This document shows, one piece after another, positions 12,217 to 22,300 of a DNA stretch of 64,000 nucleotides. Position numbers and translations under genes: made by a program. The DNA is from Absidia repens (Eukaryota; Mucoromycota; Mucoromycetes; Mucorales; Cunninghamellaceae), in assembly GCA_002105175.1 (NCBI GenBank), contig MCGE01000016.1, positions 7,501-71,500 of the forward strand. Direction: 5' to 3'. The notes below the pieces were generated by a model. The model worked only from the letters and a program-made list of their open reading frames with translations, did not search any database and was not told the DNA's origin. Position 1 is the first letter of the stretch. Each line of letters begins with the position of its first letter.

Positions 12217-12985
12217 ATTTCAGATCCCGCCCACGTGAATATCATTCACTCACTTCTTTTTTTTTTTTTTTTTGGCCTCTCTCTCTTTCTTTCCATTTTT
12301 TTTTTCTTTTCTTCATCATTCAACATCTTTGAAGTCATGTTGGACTTAGATTAGTGTCCGGATTAGTTTAGAAGGGGTTTCGTCTCAGGGATTACAAGAT
12401 GCATGGGGAAACCCTTTCATTTTTGATCTAATCTGAGGACAACGTTAATTGGTTTTTCAGAGCCTCCATTAGCTTAATCTAGTGCTAGTTTGTCTATAGT
12501 TTGAATTTACGTTTGAATAAAATATGTACCTTTTACTTGCCTAAATGAAAAATGTTCCATTAGCCTTTCATGTGTTGTGCAATAGTTTCCTGTGTTTTAC
12601 TGTCATTGACTTCTCTTGATTAGTGCTGACCGAATGTTGTGATTCAGTATCAGATGTTCATTACTTTTTTTCATACCTTGTACCCTCTATTAGCGCCCAT
12701 TTCACAATTTTATTTTAGATTAGTATCGTCCATTATTCAAAGGATCATATTAATCTCCCTCAAGCTTCCTCCAATAAATCCTTCCATGGAACCCTGTGTT
12801 ACAAAGCCCCTCGTCATCAAGTTTAACATATACCAATATGTTTCAATCATATAGTCTTTTAATTAACCATACTATGACCCATGGTATAGTGAACAATATT
12901 TCTATTGTAGCTGTTTTTTGAGTATGCCACCAAACACTTCCTCTCTAATTCACGCTATTACGACTACTTTTCTCCCTTTCCCCCA
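12217..12985 (+). repeat. dispersed non-coding element, copy 1
   Basis: About 770 bp shared with three other places in the window (37817-38578, 61190-61990 on +; 43131-43920 on -). It begins ATTTCAGATCCCGCCCACGTG, continues into a T/C-rich tract, and has the invariant core GGATTACAAGATGCATGGGG plus AA at 12389-12410. Flanking arms 12372-12381 and 12408-12417 can pair. Further right are family-wide modules with ATTAG motifs, a GAATAAAATATGT poly(A)-signal-like motif and a block ending near CTACTTTTCTCCC. It has no coding potential. Boundaries are approximate. It could be a solo LTR, another non-autonomous transposon, or a non-coding RNA gene; I cannot decide. Confidence 0.75.
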
Positions 12986-13682
12986 TAAAGATAATCATAT
13001 TCCCACGCAACCAATTATATAAATAAATCTAGGTTGTGCTATCTGTGTGGCCGCTGATGGAGAAAATTATCCACTGTTTTTTAGCTGTTCCCCTGTCCCC
13101 CCCACCATCTCGTAAATATAAGAATGATTTGCACTTGAATATCAAAAATTGCAACAATTCAGGGGTCACTATACGCCCATACTAATGTGAACCGTACATA
13201 ATAGGCTTATGATTTTTATCAATGTCATGATAACATTTGATCCAAACTACCCCACCTCTCCCCAACTAACTCCTACTTACAAGCAAAGTCAAATGCGGCT
13301 TCTATAATATTCCCATAATACCTACGCTACTCAAATATGAAGTATTCCAAACCAGCCTCTTCGCACCCATCCGTTTTCTTCCCAAGTCAAAAATCCATTT
13401 GTTTAAATAAAATATATAACCTCTTATCACCCTATCCGACAATTGTGTTCCACATTTTTCAGTAAAATTTTAACAACATTGATGTTTTGGTAGAAAGAAA
13501 TATCGAGATTAATGTTTATTTATTAAAGAGTTGTATGTGCATGTAATATGTATAGTGGAGTGGGGCAGAGTAATGATATAATGATTGAGGACTCAAGTAT
13601 AATGCGAAGAAGGGGAAAATAAATACAAATTATAAATGTGGCAGACTATGCTAGGGGGAGGGGGAGAGAGGATAAACTAAAA
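12986..13682. other. intergenic region, no feature seen
   Basis: AT-rich spacer between element copy 1 and the 3' end of the bZIP gene on the opposite strand. The region just below 13683 probably contains the 3' UTR of that gene. I see no ORF or repeat. Confidence 0.4.
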
Positions 13683-15589
13683 CTACACCGAGGCAAGAAG
13701 ATCATTATCGTCTACAAAAATCATCATGGAATCTAAAAAGTACGGCGACATAGAAGAAGGAAAAAAATATTTAGCATTTTGAAAGTTCACCAATCACTTT
13801 TTTTTTTGTTGGGTCTTACCTAGCGAATAATCATCCTTGGACATTGCATCAAACGATATTATATCCTTTTCATGAAGTTGTTCTTGATAATGGGTATGAC
13901 CTTGACCTTGACCATAGAGTTGAGAATGTTGCTGATGGTGCATGCCTTCAGTGAAGGGGAGATCATCGCCAAAGCGTCCATTTTCAAAGTGCATTGCCTT
14001 TCGTTCCATCATCATCTTGATTATCTTTTGACCCATTTCCACAGCCATATCCGTCAAATTATCTAATCGCTGAGGTCGATGGTTTGGACAAAGGAACCAG
14101 AATTTGTGTAAAAATTCGGGAGGCACCATCCAGCAATCTGAATTTTCCAGTTCACCGCCCAAAAACATGGCCGATCCCGTCAATAAATCAAAGAGCTCGT
14201 TCGCATTGTAGAAGTCTTGATAGAGAATCATCAGATCACGCATCATTGGACCTGGAACGTGATCAATTCTAGTATCATGAGGAATCGTTCGTTGGATTTC
14301 GGCTAAAAAAAAAAAAAAAAGGAGACGTCAATATTCCATTTGATAAATTTCCATTCTTGAAGATTTAATGCTTACTTGGACTGAATAAAACTCTAGCATC
14401 ATTATCTAAATTCTTGACAATTCGAATATATTGAAGAGCTTCCGTGGTGCTCATTGGCGGAGCAGACTTGAGTTTCATTGCCGACATAGACAGAGGTGAC
14501 ACACTCAAATGATCCTCCATTGCATCCAGTAAAATTGTCTTGTGTCGTTCCAATCCAGTTTTCGGGTCGAGCACCGGTGTTGATTGTGGCGGTGAGAAAG
14601 TAGTATCCAACCATTTGTCCAAACTCATCAGTGTTTCATTGTGTGTAGTGTGTAGGGCATCGTCCAGCGATCCTGTCACGCGATCATGGTCCAGAGGTAA
14701 AACCAAATTGCTGTCAATTGTTGATGATGTCGTCAGTCCTGTCAATCCAGACATATAATCAGCGCCGAATGAATGATCAGAACCGAGTGAGAGACACTGT
14801 GATGGATTTGTAATTGTTGATGGTAAGTCTATTTTTTTGGATATAATGGAAAAATTTGTTAATAAGAATACAATATTCCATCTTCCCCCCTCCTGGAGAC
14901 GATGCGATTCTTACCTTGCACAGAGTCCGAGCCATTACTGCCAGAGTATGAAGAGCCAGGACTTGATGATAAAAGAGGAAGATTTTCATGTTGATTAAGA
15001 TCCACCATAGAAGAAGGAGAAGCGCACGCAAAAGAATCGGGGGATGGTGGCACAGACACCGGTGATGAAGGCAAAAGTGTACAAGTTGAAGACCGCGATT
15101 CATTTCCTTGAGATAAAGTGATGATATTTCTATCCTTGTCCAGGAAGATGCCCATTGCCTGAGGAAGGTCATTCGTTTTTGATACATCAATGGATTCAGC
15201 ACTTGATTCACTATCCCATAGTTCAGGAACATCCACTTTGTTTGCAATACAAGCCAGTTTCAGAGTAAGTAAAGATCCCTTGAGGTAGTTGTTTTCATAG
15301 CGTGTTTCTTCCAATTTCATTTTCAAACGTTGAGCTTCACCAAGAGCCTGATCGCGAATGTAAAGACTTTGTTTGACTGTTGTTTCTGCTTGCTTCATTT
15401 CACAGCGCTTGCGTTCCCGAAATGCACGTTGGGCTGCTCGGTTTTGTGCTTTTCGTTGTGCGGGCGAAGGGGGGTTCGGTTTGCGACCCGGCTTTTCCTT
15501 ATTCGAATGGCTTTTCCATTGGGGTCCAGGTTGCCCAATTCGAATTTCGGGTCAAAGTGTTCAAAGGATATGTCAGGTGAGGATGTCAT
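13683..15589 (-). CDS. bZIP transcription factor (Pap1/Yap-like) with DUF3425-like C-terminal domain; apparent 1-nt frameshift
   Basis: Exons 14915-15589, 14376-14828, 13820-14302 and 13683-13732. The ATG at 15589 follows a C/T-rich leader and opens MTSSPDISFEHFDPKFELGN. The DNA-binding region (KPGRKPNPPSPAQRKAQNRA, then AQRAFRERK) is in a different frame, offset by one base. The bZIP frame has a stop at 15552-15554 and no ATG before the basic region, and no GT donor lies in the first exon before it. One extra A in the A4 run at 15493-15496 (minus-strand sense) would join both frames into the family-typical RKKPGRKP. Downstream is a leucine-zipper-like helix, then a C-terminal domain (PGPMMRDLMILYQDF ... 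ENSDCWMVPPEFLHKFWFLC) resembling the DUF3425 region of fungal bZIP proteins. Expected product about 553 aa. Family role: nuclear stress or metabolic regulator. Confidence 0.8.
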
Positions 15590-16366
15590 TGCAAATGTAT
15601 ATTTTTAAAATAAAAAGAGAAGGAATATATCAGAGAGAAGAGAAAGAAAGAAAAATTAAAATTTTAAACAACGCTCGCTTCAAATACCAGAAAAATTACC
15701 CCACCTTTTTATGTAAAAAAATAAAATAAAACTATATAGTAACCCCGATAAAAAAAAAATACATATTCCATGGCAAGCACATGATCATTTTGATTTGGCG
15801 GCTATAGTGACATGCCGTTACCAGCAATTACTATTTTCACATGCTTCATTTGATCAAGGAACCCCATAATGATGTCAAAAACGAATCGCCTGGTAGACTC
15901 TGATCGTCATCACATGTTAAAAGCTTGTCTTCCAGTCTCCGCAAAAAAAAAAAAAAAGCGAACGATTAACGGCGCTCCTCTGAACCAATGGTTACCTTTT
16001 AAATACTTGTTAAAGTATCACATGTATAGCACATTGACGGTATGTATGGTATTGTATTTTCTGTATCCTTTTTCCCATCGTTCTGGTTGTTCTCATGGGA
16101 AGACTAAACTAAATGATATTGTAGTAATATTTCAGGTACTGCTAATATGCTTTTCCAGCTGACAGTATGGAACATTTCCGATGGGCGTCAAAATCACAAT
16201 ATCCTTTTACCAAGCTGTTGACACCTAAGAACAATCAAAGACTGCAAAATCTTGCAATTAAGAATTTACTTGGCGCACAAAGGACGTGATAGTGGGGTAA
16301 ACCAAAAACCTAGCTCGGGATGGGGTCCTATGTAAATTGACATTATATACAATGTTTCCACAGTTA
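15590..16366. other. intergenic region upstream of the bZIP gene
   Basis: The minus-strand leader of the bZIP gene is pyrimidine-rich, with a TATATAG-like motif near 15733. A 97-codon plus-strand frame at 15869-16162 has no recognisable content and I do not support it. Nothing else is seen. Confidence 0.4.
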
Positions 16367-16785
16367 TTTGTCGCATTTTTTGAAACCGATGACGGACTTT
16401 AATAAATCGGTTGACGGATTTTGAAAATATGGATATCAGCTTGTCGCATTTTCTATTTTTGACTTGACGGCGAAGGACTTGTCAAGCTATGTAATGTTCA
16501 TAGGCAAAGTATAAAATAATAAAATAATAGAATCAAAACAATGTAATAAAACACAGATATAGGCGAAAAAGTTTATTATGTGTAATAACAAAAGAAGAAA
16601 ATATAATGATCTAAACTAAAGGTAGTAAACTAAAGTAAAAATAACTAAATAGGGTTTCCTTGGAGGCAGTCTTCAAATCGAGAGATCGAGTGGTTAAAGT
16701 ATCCATGGAGATCCTTGTGAGTCACCATATTGCAAGCTTCGGCTATTCTTGTCATTATATTATACGTGATATCATAAGGAGATTT
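16367..16785 (-). mobile_element. decayed Tc1/mariner-like (IS630 superfamily) element, 3' remnant
   Basis: The minus frame at 16645-16785 ends MTRIAEACNMVTHKDLHGYF, then NHSISRFEDCLQGNPI and a stop. This matches the pattern of Tc1-type transposase C-termini (EACN.V....L.G...HS....F..CL.G.PI). The DDE catalytic core is absent upstream; that DNA is AT-rich and without coding signal. About 190 bp beyond the stop, 16370-16500 contains repeated motifs (TTGTCGCATTTT twice, TGACGGA twice), as in terminal repeats of such transposons. No matching inverted end was found towards 17.2 kb, so the copy looks truncated and dead. Assignment rests on motif memory alone. Confidence 0.45.
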
Positions 16786-17224
16786 TATTTCAAATAAAAA
16801 ATATAATATAAAATAATAGACTAATAGACTATCACTACCATCTACTCTTGCGAAGAATGAATACCAACCAAACAGAGTCAAATAGCAAAAGTTGATCAAT
16901 CATACATTGGTAGGTGCAAGAATTAAGAATAAACAATAAGTAAGGTATATATTTATTTACATAAATGAATCAAAGTACAACTATTGTAATAAAGGGAATA
17001 GGATAAAACTAATTGTAGTGTGCCTATATAGCCATCATCATCCACAGACCATTGTTTTTAAATACTGATACATAAAAAACCATATACATACAGTTTTAAC
17101 CCCCAATCTTTATTTCAATCAACACAACTGACACATATTGACAAATACTAAATTCTAATCTCTAGATATTGACTACACTAATAGAAAAACAAATATATAA
17201 AATGATGAACAGTGGTTTACAAAG
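16786..17224. other. AT-rich intergenic region, no feature seen
   Basis: Spacer between the transposase relic and the stop of the Nudix gene. Its right part probably includes that gene's 3' UTR. No coding signal is seen. Confidence 0.4.
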
Positions 17225-18140
17225 CTAATGATAAACACCTTGCAGTATTTTACGAAAGACGCCTATAAAAGATAAAATAGAGGTGAAGGATGTGTTAGTA
17301 GAACTATACACCACACTTTTTTGACCATCTTTCTTACCATCCAGGATAAAGCTAGTCAAGCCCCAGATTTCCCTTTCTTCGCCTTCCAAATAGTCAGGCA
17401 CCTTGAAGACAGTATACTTATGCTGGCTATCCCTGAATCCGCGCAGTTCCCGTATTTCTGGTTGCAGTAGGTACTCCAAAGGCAGACTAAACACAGATGA
17501 CACCTCGTCCGGATTAAATTTGAGAGTGGCTGGATCTAGTTCCTGTCGAATCAAGCCAACAAAAGGATGGACACGCAGTGATCCCGTCTTGTTCGGCACG
17601 GTGGAATAACGCCCCAGTATATCGATCGCTGAAGGTTGAATCCCAATTTCTTCAGTTGTTTCCCGAAGAGCTGTGATTTCTAAACTTGTATCCGTTGAAT
17701 CTATGTATCGTCATCATTCCGCATCGATCAATTAAACAGAGAGAGGGAGAAAGAGAGAGATGGGTGTGAGTGAAGAGGTTGGACGGTACAAACGGAAGTG
17801 TGTCACACATATGTTTCTTTTGATTTACCAGCTCTGCCGCCAGGGAAGCTATAGTATTATAATAGAGAGTAAAATGCAATGAATACAAAAAGAAACAAGT
17901 TTTATTGCCTTCAGTTTGCATACAGTACCTGATTTCACCACGATGTGTTCGCATATTGAGGTTTCGCACGGTGAAAAGCACACTTGGTTTCTTGTCAACG
18001 ATACATAAAGGCATCAGGACCGCAGCATCTTTGGCATCAGACTTGTATTTGAATTTGTACGTTGGTGGTTTTGACAATCGTTTTTCAAATAAGGATATAG
18101 TTTGTCTATCAAATATTAAAGGTATGGAACGGGACAACAT
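17225..18140 (-). CDS. PCD1: Nudix hydrolase, coenzyme A diphosphatase type
   Basis: Exons 17929-18140, 17829-17848 (20 nt), 17338-17700 and 17225-17262 encode about 210 aa. After the N-terminal helix (SLFEKRLSKPP) come AAVLMPLCIV and VLFTVRNLNMRTHRGEI. The spliced Nudix signature is SFPGGRAD...ALRETTEEIGI, followed by YSTVPNKTGSLRVHPFVGLI, a stretch typical of the NUDT7/Pcd1 CoA-pyrophosphatase subgroup. These enzymes split CoA or oxidised CoA into 3',5'-ADP and phosphopantetheine, often in peroxisomes. No clear PTS1 is seen (C-terminus GVYH). The gene lies 414 bp downstream of TRA1's stop on the same strand sense, with its own TATA-like box. The symbol is by family similarity. Confidence 0.88.
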
Positions 18141-18286
18141 GAAAGTGAAGTAAAGAGAGCAATAATTTGATAAAAAAAAAAAAAAAAAAAAGGTAAGATA
18201 AAAAAACCCAGGATTGGACAAAATTGAAATAGCGGAGATTGCATTACATAATAGCCACCTACTTCCAAAAAGCAATCACTTCCCTG

Positions 18287-18292
18287 TATATA
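18287..18292 (-). promoter_or_regulatory. TATA-like box of the Nudix gene
   Basis: GCATATATACAGG on the minus strand, about 147 bp upstream of the ATG at 18140. A long pyrimidine run lies between them. Confidence 0.4.
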
Positions 18293-18553
18293 TGCCCTGT
18301 CCACAACAACCCCTCCGCCCAACCAACGTCAAATCTTGCTGCCAAACTTGCCGATATTCCATAACCCACCAACACCAACACCAAAACCACCAAATGAAAT
18401 GGATAAAAAAGAATTTATTTTTTATTTACAATCCATGATAACAAACGTGAAAAGATAAAACTGATAAAAATAATTGGTAGAAAAATAAAAAGAATAAAAG
18501 CTGTAGTGGGATGTGTGTAACAGAGAGTGAGGAGTGAGAAGGGGAAAGATGAT

Positions 18554-19307
18554 TTATAGCCAAGGCATCCAGGTACATTCCATTTGACCCAATTTTTGAG
18601 GATTCGTCGCTTGCGAAATCAAATCAATCACATTTTGGTTTGTAGGTTTGTTTGCGTTGATTGTCTAAAAAAAGCAAAAGAAATCATATGTGAGTAACTC
18701 GTCATTCGTGTGTATCTCTAGACGAAGAGGATGTTTACCTTTTCTGTATCTGTTTTGCATGATAAAAATTGTGATTTGGTTAGAATTTGGGAGATATTGG
18801 TATTGATTCGTTCACGCATTTGATGTTCAACTGTTGCATTGCGTTGTTGAAGTTGGAGTTGCTGCTGTTGTGTGTTGTTTGTGTACCATGCATAGACTTC
18901 ATCACGGACAAAGATACTGAGATATTGATCGAGTTCAAGTTCAGGGTCAGTCAGACTTCTGGCAGTTGCCATAAGACAGCTTGTGAATAATCCTTCAATG
19001 CCCACTTGAGTAATAAAGTCTTGAATATTTGGAGTAAATCGGAAAGGTACCGCTTCACCATTGCCAAAGACAGGATTTGATGGTGGGAAACCAGGTAGAA
19101 CTTCCATCATCCAAACGCCACCTGTAGCCCGAGAAATGGAAATCTTGTGCGGAGTGCGATGGCCAACGCTGAATATATATGTCATGAATGTTGCGGTTGC
19201 ATATTGTGCTGTAAATTGTTTGCGCACCATCCAATAGTCAGTATATGAGCCCATTTCACGAAGCATGTACTATAATATAAATTGGGTAAGATAATTTGTC
19301 GCGTTGG

Positions 19308-19349
<42 letters not shown>

Positions 19350-22300
19350 GAGTGTTACCTTGCTCAGAATATTTGAAGGGACCATGCTGGAGCAAATTTC
19401 GTCGTTGATTTCCATACGAAGGTTCAATTGTTCAATTTTTTTGTTCGTCACCTATGAAAAATTGGGACGAAATCAAAAAGTCAGCAATAAAATTCCAGTT
19501 TGCTCATTTACTTTTTTGTTACCTCTGTTGTTCCGGATCGGAAGTTCTTCTTCAACTTGTCAGCAAAGTATACCATAGGATCATCTTTGTGTATTTGGAC
19601 CGTGTCACAGTGATCTTCATAGATGTCGTGCAGAGTGTAGTAAGAGGGATCATCTTGTACCATGCGCACATTGGGAGCTAAAGGAACAATAGCAGGTAGG
19701 TGGAAGGTCAGGTTTCGTACACGACTTTCACTACGACGTTCGAGGACATTATTGAGCAGGCGGAAAAGTTGCATTAATCGTTCTTCCCGACGGAATTGGC
19801 GAGCAGCGGGATTTTGGATAACAAATGGATGCAAACTACCATCATGTCCACGAATAGTCAATCGGCGATAACAATTTCCGTAGCTTCGTACAACCTCCAC
19901 ATCGGGTAAAAATCGATCGATCCGCAAAAAGTCATTGGCATTATCCTTGAGCTACAAATAAAGAAAAATTTAATGTTAGTGATATTATATATACTTCAAG
20001 TATCTTTTTTTCTTTGTGTGTAGTTCTTACCAGTAGGTATTGTCCAGGTATTTCGACATCGTCGAATTTTTGATGTTGGAATTCAACCAAGTAATGAGAG
20101 AGGGTTTCCAATTTGAGTTTACGTGGTCGAGCATCAAACATCGCTTCAAACTTGTCCCGCCATAATCGTAACCTTGCCACATATTCTTCCAAGTTAAGTT
20201 TGTCCTTTGCAAAATCGTTCACAAATGCCGTTTTCATGTGACCAGGGTAAAGAGAATCAGCAAATCTTGTAATGTTATTCACCGTAGCCATTGTAAGTTG
20301 AAGAGTGTCAGAAGGATTCATCAACCTTGTAAGTAATTGCTACGTGACGTAAAATAGAACTTGAGTATTTCTGTCATATACTTATCTCCTTCCTTCACGT
20401 TCTTTTTTTTTTTTTTTTTTTTTGTATTTTACCTGAGCACCTTCGTTATACAAAGCTACCACCAATCGGTACATATCTTCGTCAGCTTGTGGCTTGAATT
20501 TGAGTTGAATTTGATCCACCATCGTTTCCATAGATAATGCAAGCAAAGGGTATCCCGTTTTGAGCATAGCCATGATTTCGTCCAAAGGATGCGGGGTAGT
20601 AGTAGGCTGAGACTGAGGCTGAGTAGCAGGTGCAGGTGAGTTCGATGAAGTTGTTGGTGCCGCTGGATTTGCTGGTGTTGCTTGGTTAGCTGGTGTAGCG
20701 GATTGTGTTGTGGAATCAGTCGCAGTATCCGGAGCAGAATCTGTAGCAGTTTTGATAGCAGTTGCATCAGTTGTTTCAGGAGCAGTATTAGCATCGGTCG
20801 ATGGTTTCTCTGTTGAAACTGAAGGTTCATTGTCGGTTCCAGTTGCAGACGGTGCTTCAGAAGCTTCGGTCGAAGGTGCTGTTGCTGTTTCTGTTGTTGG
20901 CTGTGCTTCAGAAGTTTCCGTAGAATTACCATTTTCTTCTTTGCCATTTGTTGCTGTTGTACCTGTTTCGTCCACTTCCATTTCATCCGCTTTTTGGCTA
21001 CTAGATTCTTCCTTTACTGTTTCATCCTTTTTGTCGTCAGTGCTGTCCACCTCCATCTTCGTTTTTACATCTTCATCAGCCAGTGCCGTTTCATCCTTCG
21101 TTATCGTTGCTGGATCGGTTTCAGATGGTTGTTCCAAAGATGATGATTCTGCAGTAGTTGTTGCTGGTTGTGCATCCGATTTTTCAGCAGCCACAGGCTT
21201 GTCTTCTTCCATCTTGTTAGCTGAAGCACTTTCTTCTTTGACTGAGACTGTTTCAGAGGTACTGGAGACAGTAGTTCCATTGGTGGTGGCAGTGGTGGTA
21301 GCAGGAGCAGTACTAGCATTAGAATTTGCATTGGAGGCAGCAATAGCAGCAGCTGCTGCTGCATTTGATCGTTTCATCATATCTTCTTTCGCCGTTCGAA
21401 GTTGGAAATGTAAAGCCTACAAGTCATTACCCGTTAAAAAAAAAATTAATGAAAAATTCTTTTCATCTTCCCCTTTCTCTTATCATAATTACCTGAGGAT
21501 ACTGCTTGGCAATACGAATCAAAATAGCACATGCATGTTTTGCTTCCCGGTGTTGAAGAGCAGCCAAAAGTTGAGGAATAAAAGTGATCCAATACCAAAC
21601 CGGCCATTCACCCTTGTAAGTTTCAAACGCACGAGAGATTACACCCTGATCATCATCCAGACTAAGCAACCAAAGCACACGCAAGAGATATTTTCGTGAT
21701 TTGGCATTCTTGTAGATTCCAGCCGCTTGCAAATAACAACTCACTGCATTGTTCGCCCAACTAAGGTCCTTTGGATTTTCCTTGAATCGCCTATCATTGT
21801 ATCTACCCCATTCCGCCCATGCTTTTGGTAAAGACATATCGATTTGGACAGCGTTGACATATGCTTCGTTGGCTTCGTTGAAATGATCCAGTTTGGCCAA
21901 AAACATACCCTTGAGTGTGAAGAATTCGGCCTTTTGTTGCAACTTGAAGTACATAAGGTTGGTGTTGTTGATCACATCTAATCCAGCCGTCAGTTCATGA
22001 TTTTGATAATAACATTTCGCTTGTTCCCTGAGCTTCAAGAAGGCTTCTTGAATTTCAATATTGGGCAAAGTGTAGATCTTGGTCAGAGAGTTGATACAAA
22101 CGTCGTAAAGTTGATGCTTGCGTGCCACATGAGCGAACCTATTGATAATCCATGCCGTTTCATGATAGCCGCGGTAAGCAAAAGAGTTCCCACTTCCAGC
22201 ATTCGTTGGTCCACCTTGAGCTCCAGCACCACCTTGAGGGGTCTGTAATAAAGGAATCAATGGTAGGTATGTCCTATTAATAGCACTGAAGATATGTTGT

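Noticed and set aside
15869..16162. 97-codon plus-strand frame
   Set aside because: Composed of AT-rich, Lys-run and hydrophobic chance sequence; no family resemblance and no promoter or leader.
20710..21699. Long plus-strand frame (329 codons) rich in Ser/Val/Ala
   Set aside because: It is the exact antisense of the low-complexity TRA1 exon; repetitive Ala/Thr/Glu codons keep the opposite frame open. No start context or family similarity.
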